This document shows positions 1 to 12,039 of a stretch of DNA of 64,000 nucleotides, in pieces. The stretch is from the NCBI GenBank assembly GCA_030762175.1, contig CM060831.1, positions 34,828,001 to 34,892,000 on the forward strand, read 5' to 3'. The position numbers were made by a program, and so were the translations under genes. Origin of the DNA: Metallyticus violacea (taxonomy: Eukaryota; Arthropoda; Insecta; Mantodea; Metallyticidae). The number at the start of each line of letters is the position of its first letter. Positions within the stretch are counted from its first letter, which is position 1. The notes under the pieces are model-generated. The model did not search any database, had not been told where the DNA came from, and worked only from the letters and a program-made list of their open reading frames with translations.

Positions 1-1023
1 GTAATGAGTAAGGCGGAACAGATCCATACACGGAAGAGTTCAACTCTGAATAGCAAGGCTGATTTCAAAAGGAAAACAGAAAGAGTATTTTGGGACATAA
101 AACAATTATTACGTTGCTTGTTGCTACCATCATCTACTAACAGGGAAAATGTGTTTGGTTACGTTATATGTCATTTTCTACGTTTAAACACAACTATTTC
201 ATGAATCTTGAAAATTAACCCAAAGGCCAGGGGCAGCCCGGTATAAGGGGCAGATGGACCCGGCCCTTCCACAGAAAATGCCATAAATGTTTACCATTTT
301 CTCTTCTCCTGGTCAACTTATAAAACAAAAAATTGAATGAAAACAGTAACGGACGAATTGTAATTACATCTTACGCAATAAACGACTTTCCTCTCTATTG
401 TAGTAGCGGTAGTATGTGGGTCCTCCGTTAGCGAGGTAAGCTCATGAACCATACCGGAAAATTTTACGCTTTAAACATATCTTCGTGGGCCAGCAAAGTT
501 TTATTAGGACTAATGCTTGTCTTCCTCTAAGATGTGTTAGCCTTTCTCCTACTTATTTCTGTTTTTTGAACCAGCAGGAAGAGGGCCTATGGCCGGCGCT
601 CGATATTCTCTCTTTTCTTAGGAACCAGAAGTCGAAGGGTTACTGACACCACGCATAAGCTGACTAGGAGTTGTTGTCGCACTTTGTTTGAAGTTGAGTG
701 ATTTCCTTGCTGTCAGTGAAAAGTTCACTTTCACATTGTTAACTATTAAGTTACAAAGAAGTGTACCTGTTTTGTGGCAACGAATAAAGTGGGCGTTTTA
801 TTTGAAGACTCCGTTTTGGCTTCTAAGTTTAACTGTTAAGTTGGAAGTGAAATGATTTGAACCTCATCAACAGAAAGCTACAGAAGCTTAATCAGGAAGA
901 AAAATAAAATTATGAAGCCTTTTTAATGCTTCGAAAAAATAACTTGGCTGATAGCGTGTGAAGTGAGAAGCGTATCCTGTCTATAGGTATGAGATTAGAA
1001 AATGAACAGAAAGGGCAAATTTC
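1..1023. other. Intronic sequence downstream of the last visible exon; no gene seen
   Basis: By position this is the start of the next TMTC1 intron in transcript direction. I saw no TPR-coding frame with splice sites on the minus strand. The stretch around 230-270 is GC-richer (ccgg/ggcc-rich) and could be the outer end of the hAT fragment at 1024-1375, but I cannot show an inverted repeat partner. Confidence 0.4.
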
Positions 1024-1375
1024 GTTTCTGTACAGGCCGACGAAACGAGCGATATTACATGCATGTCATAATTTGCTGTGATATAACGATAAAGCAGTAG
1101 GAGGTAAACCGGTTGAAATATCCATAAAATTCATTGCTGTTTCTGAATTGACTGCAGAAGGCTTAAGGCGTACTTTACCAGCTGAATTAAAAGAGTTCCG
1201 TATAAACCAGAAGTTTATAGCACAAATGTACAATGGAACTGCAGTTATGAAAGAATGTCGGGGAGTAGTATAAGTCTTAATAAAAGAGACATTCTCCAAC
1301 GTAACTTGGGTATCATCCTTTTACAGGGTCCACGACAGCTACTGCCAAAGACATGCGCTCATACTTGAGTTTTAG
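1024..1375 (+). pseudogene. hAT-superfamily (ZMYM1-like) transposase fragment
   Basis: At least two frames are needed to read it, so it is a fossil. From 1024 the plus strand reads VQADETSDITCMS, then a stop, then FAVI; DETxDIS is the hallmark of hAT/ZMYM1-type transposases just before the RNase H-like core. From about 1112 in a shifted frame it reads VEISIKFIAVSELTAEGL and later QKFIAQMYNGTAVMKECRGV. The latter corresponds to the family's 'LIAQTYDGAAVMSG...GVQ' block. Further on, VHDSYCQRHAL resembles the C/H-rich 'VHCYAHxLNL' motif. The piece covers only the middle of a transposase, and no ends are visible. It lies about 80 bases from the exon at 1456-1599, on the opposite strand to the host gene. 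Confidence 0.62.
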
Positions 1376-1455
1376 AGCATATGGTTTGTTGAAAGCACGG
1401 CAAAAGTAACAATTAATAAAATATATGAAAAAACTGTGCATTATGAATGACTTAC

Positions 1456-1599
1456 CGATACACTTGTCCCAAATTGTAATGGGCATTCACGTGGTTAGGC
1501 GAAAAGCGAATGGCTGCGAGGAAATGTCTCTCTGCTTCATCCGTACCGCTCATCAATGTGCCCAAGTTATTGTGAGCACTAGCGTATGTCGGCCATAAT
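1456..1599 (-). CDS. TMTC1: TMTC1-like gene, coding exon (TPR repeats 1-3)
   Basis: The exon is 144 nt, phase 2 at both ends, with acceptor gttgtttcag and donor CG|gtaagt. Its first base completes the Arg codon left by the exon at 57820-57933, giving HYREALRLWPTYASAHNNLG across the junction. It then encodes TLMSGTDEAERHFLAAIRFS and PNHVNAHYNLGQVYR, i.e. the end of TPR1, a complete short TPR2 and the start of TPR3. Human TMTC1 has ASALNNLGTL and ALFNLGNL at the same places, including the shortened loop between the helices of TPR2. Exact phase match and homology mean no coding exon is missing between 1600 and 57819, except possible alternative cassettes. The remaining TPR exons lie before base 1. 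No stop or frameshift is present. Confidence 0.93.
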
Positions 1600-1679
1600 C
1601 TGAAACAACAAAGAAACCTGTCATACCGCTGTACAAATTAATTGAAGAGACACAGTAGGAGCAGAGCTTTCCCAAACTT

Positions 1680-2165
1680 AAGAATGTTCCTTTAAAGGAA
1701 AATCCTCGCATATAATAATTATTAAGAGACAAACAATATAATAATTAAATAAACAAATATATAAAAAGATATAACATTTTTTCAAAATACATAAGTAAAT
1801 AAACGGAAAGGAAAACAGAACAAAAGTAAATAATTTACTCCCACACATATATACACAAATCATTAAAAATATATTATGACTCATGTTCACAACCCCTCTT
1901 CCCGGTTGCTGCCTCTTCCGATCTAGCTGTCTCATTTTACTTAAAAATTTGCCTACTCCCTCCTCCTTCTTCCTATCTTTCAGCAAAGTTCAGCACTGCC
2001 ACTGCCCTCTCCCCGTGCTAACAAACGGGGTCGGTAGAAAACTCTTTCTCTATTTTTCCGTTTCCCCTTGCAGTATGCCAGAACATGTTCCCAAGACTCT
2101 TTCTCCGCACATATGGGGCAGATTCTCGTATCCTCTCTGTCTGCTACTTTAGTCATCACGCGGCT
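1680..2165 (-). pseudogene. LINE ORF2 3' end (zinc-knuckle C-terminus)
   Basis: Minus-strand translation of 2160-2010 gives MTKVADREDTRICPICAEKE followed by SWEHVLAYC. The C-x2-C-x8-H-x4-C spacing with 'ESWEHxL' is the C-terminal zinc motif of R1/Jockey/I-type LINE ORF2 proteins. A stop follows in that frame, and a second frame nearer 1950 carries more basic sequence typical of the tail. The element is a 5'-truncated, frame-broken copy in the host gene's orientation. The AT-rich part to about 1680 may be its 3' untranslated tail, but I cannot fix the end. Confidence 0.6.
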
Positions 2166-3235
2166 AACCTAAACCTAGCTAGCCCCTGATTGCAGAATTT
2201 GGATATAACGCTCCATTCGCCATCTGACTGCATTTTCAACGAAACTGTTTCTGCACACTCCGAAAGAGTCAACTGTCGATTAATGTCCCTCAAGCGTTTC
2301 TTTATTTTCCCCCAAACCCCCTTCTTGTTTACCCACTATGAGATCCAAATGTTAGCCTTTCCAAAGTAGGTATCTGCTTTTGATGTAGGTATTTTGGATG
2401 CTTTTGGGGTAAGCTGATGACTATTCATCATAATGTTGGCATTAAAATTGTTAAGTAAAATCTTTAAAAAATTAAAATTTATCTAAATCCTCCTTAGGTG
2501 TAAATAAGAAATAAAAAAAAACTTAAAATAAATTCCTATATCAATCCTTAAGTTCGTGATCACATGTTTTGGAGATCCCTGTTTTAAAAGCTTGTACACA
2601 AGGAAGGTGAGGAATTCCGAGATTATGACACCTCCCGTCGATAGCTGAAGAGCAGTTAAGCGGAAGATCAGCTGATGGCCGTGAGAGAGAAAAGCACGAG
2701 GGTGTTTCTAATGGAGCTCACGTACTTTCCAGCACCTCTACAGTATCATATATACATATATATGCATATAGTTTTCGCGATAAAATATGTTCCCAGCCAC
2801 GCTTCATGCATGCAAGCTTAGAGCTTCGTGTTTAATAAACATGGAACCCCTTCCCCCTTAATCCGCTGCAGCCCCGGATTCCGCACTTTTCCTCTTCCTC
2901 CCTCGCCGTTTTTAACATCCTGCCCATCTCTTTCTCTATATATTTCTCTTGGTTTTTTTATTTTATGGGAGAGTGTATAACCAGTTAGTGGGGTCCACTT
3001 GTGGTGGTGAATTCCCTGTGTGGCAATGTACAACGTCGTGGTGACAACGAAATGGACATGTTTTTATAATAAGTTGGCAGTAAGCTGCAGGGGCGGTAAG
3101 AGTCGATTCTAATATACCAGTCATATATGCACTGACTCGATCCGAAAAGGAAATGGAGATATTTAAAACATGACTAGCTCGTATCGAGTATAGAATGAAG
3201 TTTGCCAAGAGCAAAACATGTTTTTACTAGGGTTA
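2166..3235. other. Intronic sequence, nothing recognised
   Basis: AT-rich sequence with short AT dinucleotide runs near 2745-2770. Open frames here are short, overlap on both strands and show no family signature. Confidence 0.5.
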
Positions 3236-4420
3236 CCTTTTAAGTTTTTACAAAATCCATGGGAAAAAAACCATTTAAATACTTTAAATACATTCCCCTT
3301 TAAGAATTATACACTTTTGCATGCGTTCAAACCAAACAAGGTTTTTAAAGGTTTCGGTAGCTTCTTGAGATAATGAAAATCGCTGTCAACGCATTTTCAG
3401 TTTGACATTCTGGAACAAAAAGAAGTCGTTAGCGATAAATCAGGTGAATACAGCAATGAGACATTGATTCGATGTTTTCTCTTTCAAATAATTAATTGTT
3501 TGATGTGATGTGTGATAACTGGATTTGTTATGATGAAGAATGATACGACTTTTCGGTTGTTTTTCCTGATATCGTCGATGACTTCGGGCAAAGAAATTGT
3601 CGTATACCATTCAGCATTAACCGTTCTTTGATCCTCTGAGGGAATAATTGCAACATGTCCAGTACAACCAAAGAAACAAACAATCATTTTCTTGCAGTGT
3701 TTCGTGAACGAGCAACTTTTGGGGATTCGGTTCATCTTGGAACACCCAAACAGTAGAATGTTGCTTAGTTTCCAGTTCATACGAATATATTCAAGTTTCA
3801 TCACCTGTTACCATGTTATATACAGATTTTGCAGTTCCCCGGTGGAATTTTTTGAGCTTTTCATTACACCAATTCATACGGGCGTTTATTTAGCTTCGGT
3901 CAAATTATGCGCAATCTACCGGGAATAGATCTTTCTCATAGCTAAATGTTCATGCATAATCAAGTGTACTGCAGTCTTCGATATGCTTAAGGATGCCTTA
4001 ACTCACTGTAAGTCATTTGCTGATCTTCTTCACAATGGATGCGCATCAATCACTTTTTTTTTTTTTTTAAGACAATCGATTTTGGTCGACATTTACGAAA
4101 TTCATCACGTCGAAGTTCTGCAAACCAATTTTAAATAGTCTTTGCTGATGGTACCTCATTATCAAAAGTTGAAAGAAGCGAATTTACGCATTGCTATTGA
4201 CTTAGCCCTTTACTAAACTCATAAAGCGAAAATGTTCACGTGAAATTTTCAAATTTCCGCAAAATTGCTTTGTTTAAACGATCATTGTAAACAAACTACT
4301 CCGTCAGTTTCTAAGATGCAACGATTTTCAAAATAGCACATGCCAATTGTTTAGAAAATAATAATGACATACCTCAATAGCGTTCCTAGTTGTCGTTGGT
4401 AAAATCGTTTTTTAGTTTTA
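3236..4420 (-). pseudogene. Mariner transposase fossil, near full coverage
   Basis: Read on the minus strand, pieces of a mariner transposase follow in order. FAELRRDEFRKCRPKSIVL lies near 4120-4060. HEHLAMRKIYSR-IAHNLTEAK lies near 3950-3890. VYNMVTGDET-IYSYELETKQ lies near 3830-3770 and holds the first catalytic Asp. IVCFFGCTGHVA and QRTVNAEWYTTISLPEV follow at 3690-3580. The second catalytic box reads HHNKSSYH in place of HHDNASSH, so the Asp is lost at about 3525. The third box appears as AND-FFLF after a frameshift near 3430. A poly-A run at 4059-4070 has replaced part of the helix-turn-helix. This lineage (MIVCFFG...TVNSEWYTTICLP) is common in insect genomes. Dead copy with multiple stops. 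Confidence 0.82.
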
Positions 4421-5085
4421 GATTCATTGGTTACAAGAGGTAGTAGATCTAAAGTTTAAAATACATTTTCAATATTTTCCTCACCGATTTACACTCTGCA
4501 CATGTTAAAAAAACACCAGGAATATTTTATTCGCTATACTTCTCTACCACACTATCCACATTCTCCAAATATGTGGCAATTACTTTACAATGGAAGGAAA
4601 TCGATGCACTTGTAGCATTTATTTCCTGTATGAAAAACTCAAGGAACTCTAGTGCACTTATACGTGCCTTGCTCAGTTGTATATTTGTGCACTTGTATGA
4701 GCGGAAGTGATTCTTAATGTGTAACGTGCGAGATGTCCTCTTTGATCTTCTTCCATTGTTCTGTTTTACTATTCAGCAGTGACATTATGTTGAGTGTAAA
4801 GTACATCGGTTGTTGATATAAGATCTTTCTTTCATTGCCTATTTTTGTAGTATTTTGGTCCATCTCATTTCTGTTGTTGGTGTTTACTTTTCAAGGGAGT
4901 AGATGTACAACTATTCCTTAGTTTGTGTATCGAGCTCTATCGCGATTCGTCGAACTTTTTCAAATAAATTGATACTAGTAAACACATTATACTTTGAAAA
5001 ATGCATATGACTTTTTTTTTTGTCTCGGGATTAGAAGCAGGTAGAAACATGCGGTTTAACTTAAAATACGCTGGCACTTTTGTAA

Positions 5086-5345
5086 ATGCGTGACAAAAAT
5101 GGCAGCACTGTACGGTGCACAGCTAGAGTGAGAAGTGTTTTTGATACTTGCATTCGTGGGTGGGACGTTAAAAGAGAACATCGTGTGACAACGAACCGAA
5201 ACAACCTCAGCCTCGTACCAGTCGGTCAGACATCATTGGTTGCGCGAGTGGAGAAATTTGTTTTGGAGAATCTCCAAAAGTGTGGAAGATATGGCCTCAA
5301 AAGTTGCCATTTCTGTGGGATCTGTGCACACGAGCCTGCATGAAG
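5086..5345 (+). pseudogene. Possible mariner helix-turn-helix fragment
   Basis: Two overlapping frames show VEKFVLENLQK and then VEDMASKVAISVGSVHTSLH followed by EVL. This resembles the second helix-turn-helix of mariner transposases ('TIxDIAxxVGISxGSVHxILHE'). No catalytic boxes follow, and the sequence turns AT-rich after 5345. The assignment rests on one motif, so an unrelated frame is possible. Confidence 0.4.
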
Positions 5346-5668
5346 TCTTGAGGGACTGCATTTTAAATATTAAGAACTTTAAATATACGTCATTAATTCA
5401 GAATTTTAAGTTAGTATCTTTTGAAAAACCCGCATGTTAACACATTTTAGTCTCTGCTGAAGTTTATAGAATCTTTTAGGGGGACTGTAGATAAACCAAA
5501 CCTTAAGCTATTTTTTTTCTTTTTCCAAAAATTACAATCAGGGCATTTTAACACGAAACAGACATAAAATGTGTATGGAATACTATTAATTTAAAAATAA
5601 AATATGAAATAAATAATTACATTTAGTGATAGCTGTTGAAGTCCTATATTCCAGTATACACACGAAAT

Positions 5669-5735
5669 TAAAAAAAAAAAAAAAAACACATACACATACA
5701 CACACCCACACCCACCCACACACACACACACACAT
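5669..5735 (+). repeat. Poly-A followed by CA/CCA microsatellite
   Basis: About 18 A residues run into an impure CA repeat with CCCA interruptions. A poly-A next to CA could mark a degraded retroposon tail, but no body was recognised. Confidence 0.85.
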
Positions 5736-5809
5736 ATTGCTGCATCCACTTTCATCCATAGATCTGCAATCTTCACATCACGAGTTACTAAATTTTTTGA
5801 ATTCATTAA

Positions 5810-8800
5810 CTGAACTGAAAATCGAGCCGGATAAATCAGGTGGGACCGGCATTCAGACGTTACCGGGTTCAAATCCTTCTGAGGAGCGGAGGGGGCTCGG
5901 CCGGTGACAAAATGTTTTATATGGCAACATTTTTAGGAACCATGTCTAGGTCCGTGCCTTCTCTTCTATAGATTCTGACCTCCTGGTGTCTCTAAGTGGG
6001 CTGGAGATATAAGTTATGGTACCGGGCAGAATATAGAAGATTACAGAAGAAGCTTAGTTAGCTAGGAGATGAAAGTTAAGGGGCTGTGAAGAAGAGAGAA
6101 GAAGAAAGATTATAGAATAGATAAATATTGTTGCTTGTTTTATCTATTTACATGCATTACGTTACCTTCGATATTGAATATTTATTTTTACTACCTTCGC
6201 TTGTCTTCTTGCCTAAGAAGAATCCCAGAAATTTGAAACATAGAAAGCGATAATCTGTGTTTATATATACCAAGGTATAACAGTAGATGCACTAGAGACG
6301 ATGTACAGTACTATGATTAAGTCTATTTCGAGAGACTCTATAACTTTTATTGTGCGTCACCTCCAGGAATAAACATTTTTCAAAGTATTCTTAAAATATC
6401 ATTCGTGCATATTCTGATTGAGATAGAAATGGAAAATTCATGAGAATGTGGAGGAAAGGGAAATGATTTGATTAGGTTGAATGAATGTAACTGGATTAGG
6501 TTAATTTTTAGATGATGTTTGCAGTCAATGTCCACCTCTTCTTCTTCTTCAGATGTTGTACCTCGGAATTTTGTGGCAATGTTGTGTCAGAAGGAAGGAA
6601 TTAGGAATGTGGTAGAAGATGAATAAATTCGTGTAATTGTATGTAACACGATTTATTTACTATTTTATATATTTTTCACTGCATTGGTTCTCCGTTAAGT
6701 CTTGAAGAGTTTTGGAATGTTCTTTATGCCACTGCTAAGCTGAATGATATATGATAAAGTTCTGCTCTATACGCACTACAATGATTCAATTGTATTGTTC
6801 ACTTATTCTCTCTTTACTACTACGCGTGATTATTCACCTTATTGTCACTATTTAACATTAACTATAACACTACAATATCTTTCTGGCAGTCTAATTGCAA
6901 TTGCAATTATATTCGCTAGTTCCTGTCACGTAATTATCTGACATTCTTATGACTATCACTGTCTCCTACTTTGCTTCGTATTGCCCCTCAGGCTTCGCAC
7001 TGTTGATTGACTGACGCTCTGCTTGCTTGCTACACGCTAACTGTTATGTTCGCTAGCTATATTAGATCACCATCACTTGTCCGCTAGATATCTTGTGTTT
7101 TCTCTTTCCTTCCTGTATCGGAGCCTCCAAATCTCCAACTTTTATTGCCGATACTGTCGTCCGATTGGGATGCTATATACAAACTTTCAGAGTACGACTT
7201 TTGAATAGTTTTTTACTTTCTCTTCTTCCGCACGGTTTTCCATTGGTTGCTATTCAAATAAATAATATTCCCAAACTCTCTGATTGGACATGACCTTAGA
7301 TCTTTATTCGTTCTGATTTCTCTGATTGATCTGATTTTATATCTTTAATTGCTGTGTTTACTTCCAATGTCCCGTTAAGTTGTCCTATATTCATGCTGTT
7401 TAACTCACATTAGTGTTGCATTAGAGAGGTTTTTTTTTTTTATATACAGTCCGTTCCCTAATCTAACAAAAAACTAACCTTCCTGACCATTCACATAAAA
7501 ATACACCTTCCTTGCTGTATTTTTCCTCAAAACGTAGCGGAAGCTCTTGTACATACCCAAAAAATAGATTCTCAGGTTCTTTTGTACTATCAAAACATAA
7601 CACTATTTGTTTACTCTTAAGGTTCCGGCAGCAAGTTTCTGTTTTCAAAACACATGAAATAAGTGCAGCGACATAAATGTATACGAGGCTCAATACAAGC
7701 TACACAAATTAATTATAATATATAGATATATAGTAATTATAATTGATGATAATAACAGTGATAATCTAGGGGTGAGGGCTGATGCCATTAATTACTGCTT
7801 CAAGATCTTAGAGAGTGTTGTTTCAGCCCGACTTCAAAAACGAGTTTAATATCTAAATTTTTTATTTAATTATCGACTCGGAGGCGAAACATTGTTTTAA
7901 GTCACCGTGAAGACTAGATAACAAAATACTGCTCAAAACTATAAAACAGACGCTTTTTAAACGAATTAACACGTACTTTCGAAAATGGGAGCAGAACTTC
8001 ATTATTTACATTGCTGTTCAATAAGAGCAAAGCCATATAAAATACAACTACACATTCAAATATGTATGTCATTATTGTATATAAGCCCTTTACAGCGAAG
8101 CGTATCTGATGTCATTTGTTTCGCTTGGACGTAATATCAACTGACGCAACTGTCAAACAACAATGATTAATATTAATGTATGTTGTATTCCTCTTTCCAC
8201 GGGCATTTGGACGACAGAAGCAAACGAAACAAAAATACTATGACTGTATAGATGGCAGAATCATCGCAAACATATAACTTCAAAATAAAACCATATTTTG
8301 TAATACGAAACAGCTATACGCATGTCTATAGTATAGTAATTTACGCGCGTTCTCATAAACATGGCGGGCAAGAGGAGAAACAGAAATGCAACCGTACACT
8401 ACAGCCCTTATTGAAGTATATTTGAAAATAAGTAAATAAAATTACACAGTCAAAGCTGCAACGTCTGTTTTGGAATGCGTCCATTTACCATAAACGGATA
8501 TAAAGATGTTGCATGTTCTATTTCGCTCATCAACAAGAGAGACGCAAGATATGACAGAATGGTGCCGAATCTCATTTCACAAGAACATGTTCAACCCTTG
8601 TGTTGCCCAATACGTCAGCAAGTATCCAATTGATATTACGCTGTCTCACACTCGGTCCGTTAGCTTTACTGCCACATTTTTTAATTTAAATTAAAAATTA
8701 GCAAAGAATATTACAAGCAACTAATGCAATACAAACTAATACTGTGCAAGTTCTAACTAACTTAAGCTGCATAGTTACCACGAAGTTTTTAATGAAGTAC

Positions 8801-8855
8801 ACCAGTCGCATCGGCCTTGCGGCCTTACATTCTGATATCGTCCATGTAACAATCG
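5810..8855. other. Intronic sequence, no gene recognised
   Basis: A Box-B-like element (gggttcaaatcc) at 5867-5878 hints at a tRNA-derived SINE head, but I could not match it to the other families. The remainder is AT-rich with short frames only. None of those frames carries a recognisable motif. Confidence 0.45.
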
Positions 8856-8857
8856 AA

Positions 8858-9210
8858 ATATACACACATGCATACATACATGCATACATACATACATACA
8901 TACATACATACATACATACACAGATACATACACACATACATATATACATACACATACATACATACACACATACATACATACACAGATACATACACACATA
9001 CATACATACATACACACATACATACATACACACATACATACATACACAGATACATACACACATACATACATACATACATACATACATACATACATACATA
9101 CACACATACATACATACATACATACATACATACCTACATACACACATACATACACACCTACATACATACACAGATACATACACACATACATACTCACATA
9201 CATACATACA
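8858..9210 (+). repeat. Long TACA tetranucleotide microsatellite
   Basis: About 350 bases of TACA/CATA units, interrupted by CACA and CAGATA variants that recur every 50-70 bases (a higher-order pattern). The long open frames across it (HTYI on the plus strand, YVCM on the minus strand) are repeat translations, not genes. Confidence 0.97.
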
Positions 9211-9402
9211 GTGTGTGTCTGTTCCATGTGTTTGTGTGAGAGCGTTCTTGTTAATGTTGTTGTTTTTTTTGCTGCAATTAATTTCAGAAAGGAAATATTT
9301 TACAAGAGCATGAATGGATCTTGGGATCCATGCGACTGTGATGTGCAATATATGATGTATACCTAGTTTAATTGAAATAATAAATACTACCACCACCACT
9401 AG

Positions 9403-9405
9403 TAC

Positions 9406-9456
<51 letters not shown>
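9403..9456 (+). repeat. ATT trinucleotide microsatellite, LINE tail
   Basis: About 18 ATT units directly follow, on the minus strand, the 3' end of the LINE copy at 9462-9650. Read in that orientation it is a TAA repeat, the usual 3' tail of I-type LINEs. The microsatellite therefore probably began as the LINE tail. Confidence 0.85.
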
Positions 9457-9461
9457 AAACA

Positions 9462-9650
9462 TGAATAGAATCCTTACTCTTGAGCCCCCTTCCATTTACT
9501 CACCCCCCTTCCCAACTCTCCCCTCTTCACTATAGCCATTAACCTTATTTGTCAGGTCTTTGCTAGAAATATTCCCGAATTGTGTATCTCTTATGCACCA
9601 ACACTCCCCGTCAGATGTTCAAACTTCTATTGGAATTCAGACACGCAGAT
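9462..9650 (-). mobile_element. LINE 3' end (family L1, short copy)
   Basis: It matches the 3' segment of the copies at 30285-31365 and 25495-25887. The shared landmarks, read on the plus strand, are a C-rich stretch after 'cttgagcccc', 'actatagccatta', 'ttatttgtc' and 'tgcaccaacact'. It is heavily 5'-truncated, in the host gene's orientation, and carries the TAA tail listed at 9403-9456. Confidence 0.7.
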
Positions 9651-9769
9651 TTGTAAATAAAGAAGATGGCTGTTCTAAATACACAGTGGAAAAAATTAAA
9701 GTGACAAAATTTGAGAGATTGCACGGAAGACCAGAACTAAACTTTTTTCCTAATACCATATGTTTCTAA

Positions 9770-12039
9770 GTGCCTTTTTTCACTATGCTCAATATATTGG
9801 CGTATCATTCTTCAGATGTGACGACTGCTCAAAGTTCGTATTTTTTTTTTTTTTTTAGGTGCAGTGCATGTTTACTAATATGGAGCGAACTGTAACGTTA
9901 AAGAGCTCCATACCTTAAAATGAGCTCCCTGGAGAAAATTATCGGCCGTTTAGCGTCCAAGTAAAATTTTACTTGGCGATGTATTTATTGCCTGTGCCTC
10001 TGTAAGAAACTTATCATAATTATCATATTTCATCATAGCCCTTACTGGATGGTAGTAATGCATACACGCATTCTCAATAAATTGTTATTTTTATATAACT
10101 GAGTACCTACAACTTTGAACAATGACATTCTTGCAACATACAGAGTTATTTCTTGTGTCTTTTAAGATAGCATCTAGTTTCAGCAATATGATAGAGCAGT
10201 CATAGGTTTCTTGAACCAATTGCACTTGGTAAATGGGTGGAAGAGAGAACACGGTGTATATCCATCTGGATTACCTAACCTCAGCTCATTGGCTTTCCTC
10301 CTATAGAGTATTTGAAAGCCGGGGCACAGTGTTAAGGAACTAAAAGGAAGAACTAGAGATGAGATAGAGTTAATCAGAGCTGACAATGTGCAAAAGACAA
10401 TAGGATAGACAGGGGGCCTTGCTTGGCCGTGAATGGTTCACATTTCGCACGTCTACTGTAAATTACATTTTTTGTCAGTAATTTGTTAGTTTCAAAGTCT
10501 ACTTTAGATATAATTGTTTTGTTCTTATCAACTTTTGTTCACACATTTTTATGAAACTAGAATGCATCTTTTGAGTAATATTTCATACCTAAAACTGCAA
10601 TGATAAACCTGATCTCATTACATTATCCTGACGGTTACAATATGTTTCATTGTAGAAAACTACACCAGTTTTAAGTCATATACTGTACATGTTATGCATA
10701 GCGTAAGCCATATCAGACGCAAAACTTATTGACATAAGTTAATCAATGAGTGCGCATAATGGTGTTGCCAAACTAAGTGGGTGTGTGCGGAAGGAAACTC
10801 TACACGCCAGAGTATATTCCTGAATTTTTGAGAGGTCACATTTGATCTATAATCGGCACAAACTTTCTTTTTTAAAAAGTTGTACTCATACATATTTTTC
10901 TACTATAGCTTTAAGCACTTCACGTCTATGCACAGAAAAACCACTTATACTAACTTTAGCACAAGTAAATATAGATACCACTAACACGCACTAATCTAAA
11001 CTTTATCATGCTGCAGGATTTGTTTACATGTACATGTTGAAAGTGTTTTACATGTGCCTTTGATTACCTTGTACTTAGTTTACTGCTGTAGCGGAAAGCC
11101 CTGTGTGAATGAATATTGCACCAACTTAAGCATTATATATACATGTTTAGAATTGTGATAATATTATTCCCGCAATTACTTTGAAATATTTTTAAGCGAA
11201 ATAAGAAGCGCTTCCCTCTCAATTATTATAAGCAACAAGAATATAACATCATTGACAAAACATAGAGATTGCACATGAATGGACGCAACTTGAAGCATGC
11301 TCCGCCTTCATAGGCTATTAAGCTTAGCATCTGCTTTAACTGGAATCAGAAATTCAATATCCACTCTGCAGAACAGAGGTGTCCCAAAGAAGACAGCGTT
11401 TACATGCTACGGCATCCTTTTGACAACGAAAGTGCTACACAAATAAACAAAAGAAGAGAACTTCAGAGGTTTAGTTTTTTTCCTGCACTGTTTCTCTTGC
11501 TCCATTAAATCGTATGCTAAATATGTGGTAAGGTGTTTTTGCTGCTGCATAAAACAAAAGCATTCTATATGGGTAGTGTGTATGTAATGCTTTCACAATG
11601 TGACGGTGCAAAATCGAAGTTTCACAAAGCGTAAACTCATTTTAAAGCCTAACAAAACCAAATGTAAGTGCATTTCTTGTCGCTAGTTTTAAAAGCTGCA
11701 GCTGTTAACAGCTATACGGGGTATGACACTAGCCAGTCATTTTCTATTAGGTATTATGTGATAGAGCTCTTCTAAGGTAAATGACTTGATTTTCCCCTAG
11801 AACTTGTCAACAATTATTAAAAAGAACTAAAATTCCTGTTTTGTGTGTTTTTCACAAACCTTAGATAGATCCGCGTTGCATTCATATAATGTTAAATTTT
11901 CGTTACTTATGGTCAAGAGATATGCATTTGCTATTTTTCCCTCATTATATTGTTATTCTTATTTTTCTTTTCTTCCTCAACTTGTTTACGCAATTAAAGT
12001 TGTTCGCATTTTATATTTTGCACTTATATTTGAAACATA
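9770..12039. other. Intronic sequence, nothing recognised
   Basis: AT-rich, with a T-run at 9841-9856. No repeat, transposase motif or exon-like frame was identified. Confidence 0.5.

Noticed and set aside
8858..9210. CRISPR-like regular repetition
   Set aside because: Tetranucleotide slippage pattern in eukaryotic DNA; no constant repeat with unique spacers.
8698..9495. Long open frames (up to 265 codons) on both strands
   Set aside because: They are translations of the TACA microsatellite and the ATT repeat; all frames are open because the repeats lack stops.
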